40,041 nucleotides of DNA from Podaxis mareebaensis (taxonomy: Eukaryota; Basidiomycota; Agaricomycetes; Agaricales; Agaricaceae), in contig JAEUWP010000246.1 of the NCBI GenBank assembly GCA_018524725.1, positions 1 to 40,041 of the forward strand, written 5' to 3'. Below, piece after piece: positions 8,457 through 18,274 of the stretch (the first letter of the stretch is position 1; each line of letters opens with the position of its first letter). Under the pieces are notes generated by a model. That model did no database searches. It saw only the letters and a program-made list of their open reading frames with translations, and had not been told where the DNA came from. The translations under genes and the position numbers were made by a program.

Positions 8457-11400
8457 ATGAACTCTCAAGCCATTGTATTTAAAGCTTCTTCTAGACAATC
8501 ATACATGATTCCCCAAAGAAGAAGTGGAGTATGAGAACTCTTTGTGAAACCAAAGGTTTAAACACCCAGAAACAAGCAATGGAAACTGACAACACTGGTT
8601 GATTCTGGATGCACACACACCTGCATTGCCAAGAAAGCAGTTGAGGAACAAGAGATACCAATGAAGAAGTTAGAGAAACCATTTGAAGTATACAATGCTG
8701 ACAGAACTCACAACAAGGGACAGAACATCACGGAATACACAGAACTAGAAATGGACATCAATGGACACAAGGAACAATTGGCAGCAGTTGTCTCACACAT
8801 TGACTCAGTGGACATATTCTTAGGACACAATTGGCTAGTGCAACACAACCCCGAGGTTGACTGGAATAATGGACAGATCAGATTCACAAGATGCCCACTG
8901 GAATGCAAAATCGAGCATGAAACCATTGACATACCAAGGCTAAGAAGGAATGGCACACAGGAAGAAAAAGTACCAGACAAAACGAAAGAAGACAACCTAC
9001 TAGAATACATCTGAGGCTACACACATCTGTTTAACAAACAGAATTTCAACAAACTACCAGACCACATAGAGTGGGACCACAAGATCAATCTTACCAAGGA
9101 AAGCCCATGAGAACTACCAGCCAAGGTATACCCCATGACAGTCAAGGAGAAGGATGAACTCCATAAATTCATCGAAGAAAACCTCACATCAGGATGAATC
9201 TGACCATCGAAATCCCTCTATGCATCACCATGCTTCTTCATCCCGAAGAAAGATGGATCCAAACACTTGGTACAAGACTATTGAAAACTCAATAGTGTCA
9301 CAGTCAAGGACAAAACACCACTACCATTAATTGGGGAAATCATCAACAAGCTAAAAGACACCAAATACTTCAACAAGCTGGACATCATTTGGGGATACAA
9401 CAACGTGCACATCAAAGAAGGAGATGAGTGGAAAGCAGCATTCCTGACAAACAAAGGACTATTCAAACCCACTGTTATGTTTTTTGGCCTATGCAACTCC
9501 CCAGGCACATTCCAAAGAATGATGAACATGGTCTTCTGAGAACTACTGTAGGAGGGAGTATTGGTCAACTACATGGACGATTTCGTCATCCCAGGCAAAA
9601 CAGAACAAGAACTTGAAGAATGAACACTACAATTCCTAAAGATAGCCAACAAGCACAAGCTTTACTTCAAATGATCCAAATGCATATTCAACATGAAGGA
9701 AGTGCCAATATTGGGAATGGTAGTGGGAGACGGAAAAGTCAAGATGGAAGAAGAAAAGGTGGCAGCAGTCAGAAACTGGCCTACCCCAAACACAGTCAAG
9801 GATGTTGAAAGCTTCCTAGGCTTTGCAAACTTCTATCAGTGATTCATCAAGAACTTTAGCAACATTGCAGGGCCACTACACAAGCTAAAGGGAGGACAAC
9901 CATGGGAATGGGGAGAAACTCAGCAAAACGCATTCAAAGAACTAAAATGACATATAACAGAAGAACCAGTATTAGCACTGCCACAAGATGACAGAAAATT
10001 CAGAGTAGAAGTCGATGCATCAAAATATGCCATTGGAGGAGTCCTATCACAAGAACAGGGAGGAAAATGGCATCCCATTGCATTCCTATCCAGAACACTA
10101 TCACTGGCAGAATGCAACTATGAGATATATGACAGAGAGCTCCTCGCAATCGTCAAAGTGCTAAAGACATGGAGTCAATACCTACTTGAAGCAAGAGAAC
10201 CATTTGAGGTCTGGACTGACCACAAGAACTTGGAATACTTCTGATCCCCATGACAAGTAAACACAAGGCAAATGCAATGGCACCTGAAACTACAAGAATA
10301 CGACTTCACACTGAAACATATACCAGGAAAGATGAACACCAAGGCTGACATCCTATCACAGATCATGCACTTCAACAAGATAGAAGAAGACAAGGAGGTC
10401 ACAGTACTCAAAGACACACTATTCCAATGATGACTCCATCAAGAAGAGACAATTATGGAAGAGGTCATCCTGGGAAGAGGATTATTCAAAGTAAAAGGAG
10501 ATGAAGAAGTACTGAAGGACATTAAGGGAGGAAGGAGAGAAGCAATAATAGACAAATGGCTCAAGGAAGAACCCAAATGAACATGGGAATGAGAAGGGAT
10601 CACATATTGAGATGGCAAAATCTATGTGCTGAACCACAAGGACCTATGAAGCAAGATCATGAAGAGATACCATGACCCACCCGATATTGGACACCCAGAA
10701 TCCCACAGGATGATGGACACCCAGGATCCCACAGGATAATGGACACCCAGGATCCCATAGGATGATGGAGCTTATCAAGTGAACATACTACTGGCCAGCC
10801 ATGAAAGCCAATATCAAGACCTATGTGCAGGGATGTGACAGCTGTCAAAGAAACAAAGCAATTTGGCAGAAGAAGGCAGCCCCACTCCACCCCCTTGAAA
10901 CACCCAAAGGACTATGGCACAAAATCAGCATCGACATGATTGGACCACTCCCAGAATCAAATGGAGCAGATGCAATCCTAGTCATTGTGGACAGATTTAC
11001 CAAGATGATCCAATTGATCACAATGAACACCAACCTCAACTCCATGGGATTAGCAAAGATATACTGAGACCACATTTGGAAACTCCATGGTGTTCCACAG
11101 AAGATCATCAGTGACAGAGGACTACAATTCACATCAGCATTCATGAAGAACCTATGCAAAGCAACAGGGATGAAGCAAGGATTGTCAACAGCCTACCATC
11201 TCCAAACAGATGGACAAACAGAGCAGATCAACCAGGAGGTCGAAACCTTTCTATGGGCATACATTGACTACACCTAAGATGACTGGACAGAATGACTGTC
11301 CACAGTAGAGTTCCAATACAATGACAAAACTCACAGCAGCACAGGAGAAACCCCATTCTTCCTCAACTATGGATGACATCCTTGGAAAGGAGACCTCACC

Positions 11401-12003
11401 ACAGAATCACCAACACCATCCATCATGGAGCTTCTCAAGAAACTTACAGCATGCCAAGCTCAAGCCAGAGAATTATTAGAAAGCAAGAGACAAGCTATGA
11501 CAAAGCACTACAACAAAAGGAGAATGACAAGCAGGGATTACAAAGAAGGAACCCAGGTGTGGCTTGAAGGAACAAACATAACTACAAATTGACTGACAAA
11601 GAAACTTGACCACAAGCGCTATGGACCCTTCAAGGTACTCAAGAAAGTAGGACCAGGAGCATACCAATTGGAGCTACCAGAAGGATGGGTCATCCATGAT
11701 GTATTCAATGAGGCATTACTAACACCATACTGACTGCCAAAATTCATGAATCAGCAAGCCAAACCACCACTGCAACTGGAACTCATTAATGGGGAAGAAG
11801 AATATGAAGTAGAAGAAATCTGAGGACAGCGCAAGAAAGGCTGAGGAGTGCAGTACCTTGTACACTGGAAAGGGTACAGTAATGAGCATGATACATGGAT
11901 GGCTGAATCAGTACTTGAGAATGCTCAGGAGGTGTTACAGGATTATTTCTGAAGGTTTCCTGGAGCAAAACCTATAAAGAGGGGGGGTAATCAACAGTCA
12001 TAG
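8457..12003 (+). pseudogene. pol: Gypsy pol (protease, RT, RNase H, integrase, chromodomain), interrupted
   Basis: The ATG at 8457-8459 overlaps a gag-frame TGA (ATGA), suggesting reinitiation or a frameshift for Pol expression. Domains in order: retropepsin-like protease with LVDSG (Asp codon 8601); RT with QDYxKLN (9273-9293, x = TGA) and YMDDF (9570-9584); RNase H with VDAS (near 10014) and YDRELLAIV; integrase zinc-binding region broken by a 26-bp triplication (10689-10766); integrase core with Asp in SIDMIGPLP, Asp in SDRGLQFTS and Glu in QINQEVETF; chromodomain QYLVHWKGYSNEHDTW (about 11850-11900). The frame before the triplication is restored by a shift equal to the 52 extra bases. In-frame stops number 28 TGA, two TAA and one TAG before the terminal TAG 12001. 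Most TGA sit where related proteins have Arg, for example QDY-R-KLN. Confidence 0.88.
10689..10766 (+). repeat. 26-bp tandem triplication inside pol
   Basis: Three copies (10689-10714, 10715-10740, 10741-10766) of GGACACCCAG(A/G)ATCCCAYAGG plus ATRAT. The two extra copies add 52 bp and shift the frame by one. They fall in the HHCC zinc-binding segment that precedes the integrase core. Confidence 0.9.
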
Positions 12004-12037
12004 CATCACAACACCCCAAGCGAATTCAAATATAGAC

Positions 12038-12982
12038 ATGGACACAGACCAAAGCACCCAGACCTTTGTCCCTACCACTCCCCCTACTGACACCCTCATT
12101 GCTGACATTGAGCAACAACTTACAAACAATAACCCAACCAAGCAATTTGAAGAACACATACAACTAGCATGAGACATTGTCTGCCTCCAACAAGTGTACA
12201 ATGATGTATGAGAAGCCATCCAACTATTTGCTGAAGCAGTCCAAGCTACTATCCCACAAGTTCACAACTCAGCCAAGGGGTCAGGACAAACCACCCAGAT
12301 GAACCAGCACATCCACATCATCCTCCACGATGCCAACAAATACCTCATATCCGACACAAGTGACCAGTTCATGAGCATCCTAGTCATAGTAGCAGAGCAA
12401 CTCTCCAAGTTGGGCATAACTGATGACAAAGAAAAGGAGAACCTTGTATCCTGCCTCATGGCACTCACCCAAGGAAAGGACCCCTTCCCTCATGACCACC
12501 CAACTCCATGACCTGCCCCACAATGCTACCCCCTAACCAATCCAGAATCAGACAACAAAACCCCCACTGCTGAAGAAGAGGTTATGCACCTCATCAAGTT
12601 CCTCACCCCTGAATGCATGGGACCTGCCAAAGTTGAGAAGTGCAAGCCCCTGGTACCCTTCAAAACCTTGAAGAAAGATGGTGAGAAAGATGAAGAATAC
12701 TGGAAGAAGATTTTACAGGTCCTAATTAACAACCACAGCAACACTGGTGCCACCTACTGTGGTACCATGATCTCCATGTATGGTGGAGGACCTGACCATG
12801 CACCATTCTTCATTGCCTGGAAGAAAGCCACCAACCAGTTCTTCATTGGCCCCAACAAGAAGGACATCACCTGCTACATCACTCACTGACTACAAGAATC
12901 CCCAATATTTGAAGAAGCCCAGAATTTCCTTGCACATTTCACCTTTCCAGTATGCTGTAACTTACACAGACCTTTACATTAG
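12038..12982 (+). pseudogene. Third ORF of the Gypsy element, unknown product, TGA-interrupted
   Basis: Between the end of pol and the 3' LTR lies a frame from ATG 12038 to TAG 12980-12982, about 314 codons, broken only by TGA at 12170, 12209, 12509 and 12887. The longest uninterrupted part (12512-12886) encodes a Lys-rich sequence with GGGPDHAPFF and WKKATNQFFIGP. I do not recognise a domain, signal peptide or membrane segment, so nothing points to an envelope protein. Chromoviruses usually end soon after the chromodomain, so an extra ORF on the sense strand is unusual. It could be captured host sequence or an accessory protein. Low codon disruption apart from TGA argues that it was coding until recently. 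Confidence 0.6.
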
Positions 12983-13004
12983 TTTCATGTGGTCATGACA
13001 CCTT

Positions 13005-13014
13005 AGGAGGAGGG
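13005..13014 (+). promoter_or_regulatory. Polypurine tract
   Basis: AGGAGGAGGG a few bases before the 3' LTR start (TGTTACAG at 13018), the expected primer site for plus-strand DNA synthesis. Confidence 0.7.
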
Positions 13015-13017
13015 TGA

Positions 13018-13277
13018 TGTTACAGTCTCAGCTATATTTAGCACACACTTACTCAGCACACCATTTCACCTTATGTTTCAGCTCCTTGTCACACTTTGCC
13101 TTAGTCATCCACTTACTCATCTCTCTGTTTCATCTATTCTTAGCCACTCCTCTCACAGTATATAAACCCTAAGTAGAGCACCTGTATTCCTTATGCTTTA
13201 CCAACTAGTTCTTTCCCCTTTGCTCATCCTCAAGTCTTTGCCTAGTTGCAACCTGAGTTCATACAAAGGTCATAACA
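13018..13277 (+). repeat. 3' LTR
   Basis: 260 bp, TGTTACAG to CATAACA, with canonical TG..CA ends. It matches the 5' LTR at 257 of 260 positions by eye. Confidence 0.92.
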
Positions 13278-13282
13278 GCCAT
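13278..13282. repeat. Target-site duplication GCCAT, right
   Basis: Exact copy of 6947-6951; marks the right edge of the Gypsy insertion. Confidence 0.85.
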
Positions 13283-13574
13283 CAGGGTTGAAGATGTGAG
13301 TGAAGGGAGTGTTTTCCCAGGCAATACACAGTATTTCTGTCATCATGTGATCAGTGGAATAGAATAGTGGGCTGGGGGTTGACCAGTCTTCAGAGAAGAG
13401 TGAGGTGTGACTAGGGAGGTGTTGATTAGCAAAGGCTTCATTGCAATAGTGGGTCAAGTTGCTGGCAGGCTTGTTAGTGTCAGCTATGGTGTCTTGAGAG
13501 GCATTGGGGAGGCTGAGTTCATATATGAAGGCATAGTAGATTAGGTTAGTACAAGATGTCTGTGGTGGGTTCAT
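13283..13574 (-). pseudogene. Minus-strand element ORF split by the Gypsy insertion, upstream part
   Basis: An open minus-strand frame of about 97 codons starts near 13574 and runs into the target duplication. Its continuation is at 6951 and downstream. Residues include HTSLFSEDWSTPSPLFYST and HMMTEILCIAWENTPF. The upstream neighbour on the minus strand is the truncated Gypsy copy, so the true N-terminus may be lost. Product unknown; it may belong to the same element as the tyrosine recombinase. Confidence 0.5.
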
Positions 13575-13579
13575 AATAA

Positions 13580-15391
13580 TTGATGTATAAGATGACTGCT
13601 GCTAGCTGCTCCTTGTGTCCATCAATATCTATTTCCAATTCCATGTATTCTGTGATGTTTTGTCCCTTGTTGCATGTTCTGTCTGAATTGTAGACCTCAA
13701 ATGGCTTCTCCAGTTTCTTTGTCAGTATCTCATATTCTTCAGCTACCTTCTTTGTGATGTAGATGTGTGTGCAGCCCAAGTCAATCAGTGTTGTTGGTCT
13801 CTATTGTTGGTTTCTAGGTGTTTAAACTTTTGGTTTCACAAAGAGTTCTCATGCTCCACTTCTTCTCTGAGGAATAGTGTATGATTATCAAGAAGAAGCT
13901 TTAGATACAATAGCCTGAGAGTTCACACTCACTCTGAGTCTTTGGAAAAACCCTGCTGCTCTGATCCCTCTGTGTCTTCCTGTTCTTCTTCCATGCTCCT
14001 GATACATGCCCTCTTGGGTGCCCTACAGTTCTTGGAGATGTGCCCCTCCTTGTCACAATTGAAGCATCTCCTTCTCCCTGGCTTCTTGCAGTCTCAGGCA
14101 ATATGCCCTATAGTGTCGCATTTGAAGCATCAAGGCAGTGCTTAGTTATTGGGCATTATTTGTCTCTCTATCTCCATCAGTTGACCCATGCCTCCATATA
14201 TTATGCCCATTCCCATGTGTCTCATTCAGGTTTCAATAGCTTCATAACCCAAGCCATCATTCAAGATGGTCTCTTTCCATTGCTTGTAGCTATTAGGATT
14301 GCTTCAATCAGAAATCCCAATATAGTCTTGAACAGGAATATGGCATATTTACTGTCTGTCTTGGACTTTGTCTTCAATACATTGAACTCAATAAGGTAGT
14401 CAGCTGTGTATTTGTTGTTCTGTCAGTATATCTCAATTCTCCATTTGGCATTGCTCTGTTGTCCTTCATTTCTGAATGTCACTTCTACTTCCTTTCAGAA
14501 GTCATCCCATACAAGTGTGTCATTGCTGTGCTCCATCTAGTTGAGTTTCATACTCACAAATTGTCCTGCTGTTCTGCCTCTCATCTGTGAGAGTACTGCT
14601 ACAGCTTTCCTGTCAGTCTTGTCAATTTTGTTGAACTTCAAGAAAAATGCCATCAACCTCCACCAGTCATTAAACTGGTTTCTGTTTCCATTGAAAAATC
14701 CTGGGTCAGGGACCAATGATTTCCCTCCTATCTACTGAGTTACTGTATCTTTGGCCATATTGTTGTCAGTATCTTCTTCATTATCTGCAGATTCTTCTGG
14801 TTCTTCTTTGCCTGTGAGTTCCAGCTGGTCTTCAGGTTCTGACTTAGTAGTTTCTTTGTTATTTGCATACTCACTCTCTGTGACATCTGAAAACTCTACC
14901 ACTGATGGCTCTCTGGTTTGTCCTAGGCTATATGGTGCTGGTGTTCCTCCTCAACTGTTCCAAATATTGCTTCCACTCATACACTGAGCTTTACTCCTCA
15001 TTGAGCACTGGTGTCACTCCTACTTGAGCCTCACTCCCAATTGAACACTGATGTCATGCTAGGTTGCACCTCAATATATACTCCTTGTTGGGCCTCTCTG
15101 TTGCAAGGTGAGTTGGTGACACTTTAAGAAATGTTATGACCTTTGTATGAACTCAGGTTGCAACTAGGCAAAGACTTGAGGATGAGCAAAGGGGAAAGAA
15201 CTAGTTGGTAAAGTGTAAGGAATACAGGTGTACTACCTAGAGTTTATATACTGTGAGAGGGAGGGCTAAGAATAGATGAAACAAGAGCATGAGTAAGTGG
15301 GTGACTAAGGTGAAGTGTAGTAGGGGGCTAAAACATGAGATGAAATAGTAAGCTAAATAAGTGTGATCTAAATATAGATGAGACTATAACA
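13580..15391 (-). mobile_element. Second, truncated Ty3/Gypsy copy (LTR, gag, protease)
   Basis: In inverse orientation, the order is a 260-bp LTR (15132-15391), a leader, gag (ATG at 14980, CCHC region about 14010-14110) and the start of pol through the protease. It stops at about 13580, where the match to the full-length copy ends (protein match HKEQLAAV). RT onward and the second LTR are missing. Its protease motif reads IDLG instead of VDSG, so the active-site Ser is lost. It has TGA, TAA and TAG stops; several coincide with those of the full-length copy. By eye its U3 differs from the intact LTRs by roughly a tenth, but R-U5 is almost identical. It is an older, related insertion. Confidence 0.8.
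15132..15391 (-). repeat. LTR of the truncated Gypsy copy
   Basis: Read on the minus strand it starts TGTTATAGTCTCA and ends CATAACA, 260 bp, with a TATATAAA box. The about 85 bp at its 3' (R-U5) end are nearly identical to the LTRs at 6952 and 13018, while the U3 half is more divergent. Confidence 0.85.
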
Positions 15392-17490
15392 ATTACTTAG
15401 GTATGGTATGGATGTTGCACCAATATGGAGAGATACTGTCCTAAGACACAACCTGACACTATTAAGTTCCTAAGTAGAACACCTGTCTGTTCACCTAGTG
15501 AACTAGAGGCTGGTTGGAGATCTCACAGGGACTGTTACACTCCTCTTGTTTTCCATTGTCTTTACTAAACATCTCACTATGCTGTCTCTTATTTCCTTTC
15601 ACACTGTCTTGTCTCTCTTAGATTCTCCTATGCCCTTCTCCTTTGTCTCCTCTCTCAGTCATCTTGACTTACACTTTGGCTATTGGCCATACCTCTGATC
15701 TTCTGAGCTGTACTATATTTAGCATTCAGACTCAGAGTTACTTCCTGTAGTAGCAGTCCTCTTTCAGCAGATCTTGTATCTTACCTCAGGCTTGGTCTAG
15801 TATTAATAGAACACTAAAGTAGTTATGTACATCTCAATATGGACATATAGTATAACAATTTCCCTAGTATTTAGGTAGCTCATAAAGTAAGTAGATGTTA
15901 TGAACTTAGGAAATATTTGCTATATATTTCCAAATTAGGTTTTTCATTTCTTTAGTTTCAATTTGTCTTTGTTTTATCTGAAAGCTTTAGTCTTTAGCTT
16001 ATTTGTCTCATTTCTATATCTTTTAAACAATAGTTTAGATAAAAATAGTAAACCTATTTTTATATAAACTTTGAAGTCATATAACATTAACAGATTGATA
16101 AGCTTTCTATTCTATTCATAGAAAGAAGTCTTCTATGTTAAAGAAGTTTTCATAAAGAAGTCCTTCTATCTATCTCTAGTAGAATTAGACTTCTTTCTAG
16201 TCCCAAGTCAATCTCCAAGTCAAGCTTTAGTACCTGAAGAAGCTTCATTAATTAGAAGTTCTTCTCCTGACATCCCATGGTAGATATACTTAGATACATT
16301 GTCTATAAGTATATAAACCATTGACACTAACAAGTAGAAAGTATCATTTCTACTTGGTTAGGTAGAGACTCAAATAGAAGTCTTTATCAACTCAAAGTGA
16401 TACAATTTAAGTTGTTCTCTTAATCTTTATCACTCTCTAAGTTGCTTAAAGTCTTCTATTGAGGAGTAGACATATTGTATAACTATGTTTATAAGTTATC
16501 TTAATGCATTGACTTTATTATACAAGGCTAGTGTTTAAAGGTAGCTAATCCATTAGTACATAAGAAGTCTCCTTTGATACAATCTATGGATACATCTCAG
16601 GCCTCTTTATGGATTGAAGTGGCCTCACATAACAGTAGAACTTAGCTTTACAATCACTTGTACATAGCATGAGAATAGCAGGCTCTTCTTCTGCTCTATC
16701 TTCTTGCCATGTGAGAGCTCTACCTGTCTTGATAGGATAACTGGCATAACAGCTAAACCTTTAGAGAGGCCTGTGACCTTACAAGTCATATCCCTTCTGG
16801 TGGTAGTCCCTGCAAGATTTCTGACTAGCCTCTAGTTCACCAAGTGAATAGATGGGCATTTCACTTAGGAACTTAATAGTGTTGGGTGTGTCTTAGGACA
16901 GTATCTCTCCACACTGGTGCAATGTCTATATCATGCCTAAGTAATAGGGACTGCTACCAGGAGGGATATGACTTGTAAGGTCACAGGCCTCTCCAGAGGT
17001 TTAGCTATTACACTAGCTATCCTGTCAAGGCAGGCAGAGCTCTCACATGGCAAGAAGATAAAGCAGAAGAAGAGCCTACTATTCTCACACTATATACAAG
17101 TAATCATAAAGCTAAGTTCTACTTACTTTACAAGCTACCTAAATACTAGAGCAATCATTATACTACATGTCCATATTGAGATGCACATAACTACAGTGTT
17201 CTAATAATAGTAGACTGAGCCTGAGGTAAGATACAAGATCTACTGGAAAGAGGACTTGACTATAAAGAGTAACACTGAGTCCAAATGCTAAATATGGTAC
17301 AACTCAGAATAGGAGGACATGGCCAATGGCTGAGGTACAAGTTGGAACAATAGAGGAGAAGGATGTGAACAGAGAGGACAGTGGACAAGACAGAAAAGAT
17401 AGCAGTCAGAAAATGAGGCAAGGAGTATGGAAGAAGTGAAAGCAATGAGGAATCAAGAGGAGTGTAACACAGGGACTGCCATGGGCAGCT
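15392..17490. repeat. Foldback / inverted-repeat zone, non-coding
   Basis: No gene is seen. Sequence 15392-15527 is repeated inverted at about 16813-16947, and 15534-15905 is repeated inverted at about 17123-17480. The inner copy is flanked by two inverted arms (16634-16812 and 16948-17122), giving a potential hairpin with arms of about 175 bp and a 135-bp loop. The motif CAGGGACTG or its complement recurs at the junctions (about 15527, 16805, 16946, 17470). Between 15910 and 16600 only AT-rich sequence with scattered AGAAGTC/GACTTCT words is present. Confidence 0.65.
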
Positions 17491-17514
17491 GCCAAAAACT
17501 GGATAGCTCCACCA

Positions 17515-17515
17515 A

Positions 17516-17546
<31 letters not shown>
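17515..17546. repeat. AAT microsatellite
   Basis: About ten AAT units. It lies at the border between the CpG-poor repeat zone on the left and gene-bearing sequence on the right. Confidence 0.9.
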
Positions 17547-17772
17547 TCAATATTCCTCGGGTTTTTCTGACAACACTTACCCCCTTTTCCCTTCTTCAAT
17601 GAAGTGCTTGGCTAAGGGGCTACCAACCAAAAGAGAACAAAGAGATCACATTTCGACATAATGACAAAAAAAAAAACTCCAGGCAAAAGGTTGGGAGCAT
17701 GGTGTTCCCCTGCTTTGCACGCCCATGCCCCACCCACTCCCTCCCCCAAGTGATTCTACAACAAGCCAACGT

Positions 17773-18141
17773 TTAGGGTCTTCCGTTGCCAGTGTTTTCC
17801 ATCCCTCCAGTGACGTTTCCATGGTTGCTCGCATTGATGTTAGCACCATTATTGCTGGCGCCATTACCATTGATGCCATTACCATTGATAGCATTACCAC
17901 TGACACCATTGCCATTGGCACCACCTGCATTGACCCCATTACCAGTAACACCAATGCCACTACCACCTTTGACGTCATTAGTGTCGACGCCATTCGAGTT
18001 GACTCCATTCAGATTAAGACCACTATTGGTGCCGTTAGTCGAAGCAGAGATTGAACCACCAATACCAGCCCTTTGAGGACGAGGGGCGGCGAGAATGAGG
18101 GTTGAAGAGAATAGAACGATGAGGAAGTTTCTGATTTGCAT
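17773..18141 (-). CDS. Small secreted Asn/Gly-rich protein
   Basis: A single exon of 122 residues: ATG at 18141, TAA at 17773. The first about 20 residues form a classic signal peptide (MQIRNFLIVLFSSTLILAA) followed by a short PRPQR segment where processing could occur. The rest is low complexity, dominated by Gly, Asn, Val and Ala, with imperfect repeats around NGNG/NGVN, and almost without aromatic residues or Cys. This suggests an exported structural or cell-wall protein or an effector-like small secreted protein; the exact role is unknown. A TATATAAA lies about 126 bp upstream. A GTAAGT about 70 bp upstream of the ATG, with CACAG nearer it, would allow a 5' UTR intron. It is the first gene after the repeat nest. 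Confidence 0.7.
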   Translation of the reverse strand: MQIRNFLIVLFSSTLILAAPRPQRAGIGGSISASTNGTNSGLNLNGVNSNGVDTNDVKGGSGIGVTGNGVNAGGANGNGVSGNAINGNGINGNGASNNGANINASNHGNVTGGMENTGNGRP

Positions 18142-18266
18142 GGCTCGACCTGGGAACTGTGAAGCTCACGTTGGTCAAGCTGGTGGACAAGTGGTGGAGT
18201 ATGTAGCCTGGCACTTACTGTGTGATAGAGGTGGTTAATTGTGAGGTTAGGCTTATGTTCTCTGCC

Positions 18267-18274
18267 TTTATATA
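18267..18274 (-). promoter_or_regulatory. TATA box of the small secreted protein gene
   Basis: Minus-strand TATATAAA, about 126 bp before the ATG at 18141. Confidence 0.55.

Larger units (their letters stand above)
6952..13277 (+). mobile_element. Full-length Ty3/Gypsy chromodomain retrotransposon
   Basis: A 6326-bp element with 260-bp LTRs, a 5' leader, gag with two CCHC knuckles, pol in the order protease, reverse transcriptase, RNase H, integrase, chromodomain, an extra ORF, a polypurine tract (13005-13014) and a perfect 5-bp target duplication. The domain order protease-RT-RNaseH-integrase and the C-terminal chromodomain place it with fungal chromoviruses. Gag and pol contain many in-frame TGA codons and pol a 26-bp triplication that shifts the frame, so this copy is probably not autonomous under the standard code. 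The LTRs differ at only three positions, so insertion is recent relative to the mutations. It is inserted in an older minus-strand ORF. Confidence 0.92.

Noticed and set aside
8457..12003. Firm claim that TGA is reassigned to arginine in this genome
   Set aside because: Host genes here end in TGA normally and use CGA for Arg (for example CSN7 and the DPBB gene), and the element is CpG-depleted. General recoding is not supported; only an element-linked anomaly is.
13018..13277. 3' LTR as a solo LTR
   Set aside because: The same LTR at 6952, internal domains, polypurine tract and matching GCCAT flanks show it is the 3' end of one element.
14040..14987. Plus-strand ORFs in the 14-15 kb region
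   Set aside because: They are complements of the minus-strand gag of the truncated Gypsy copy.
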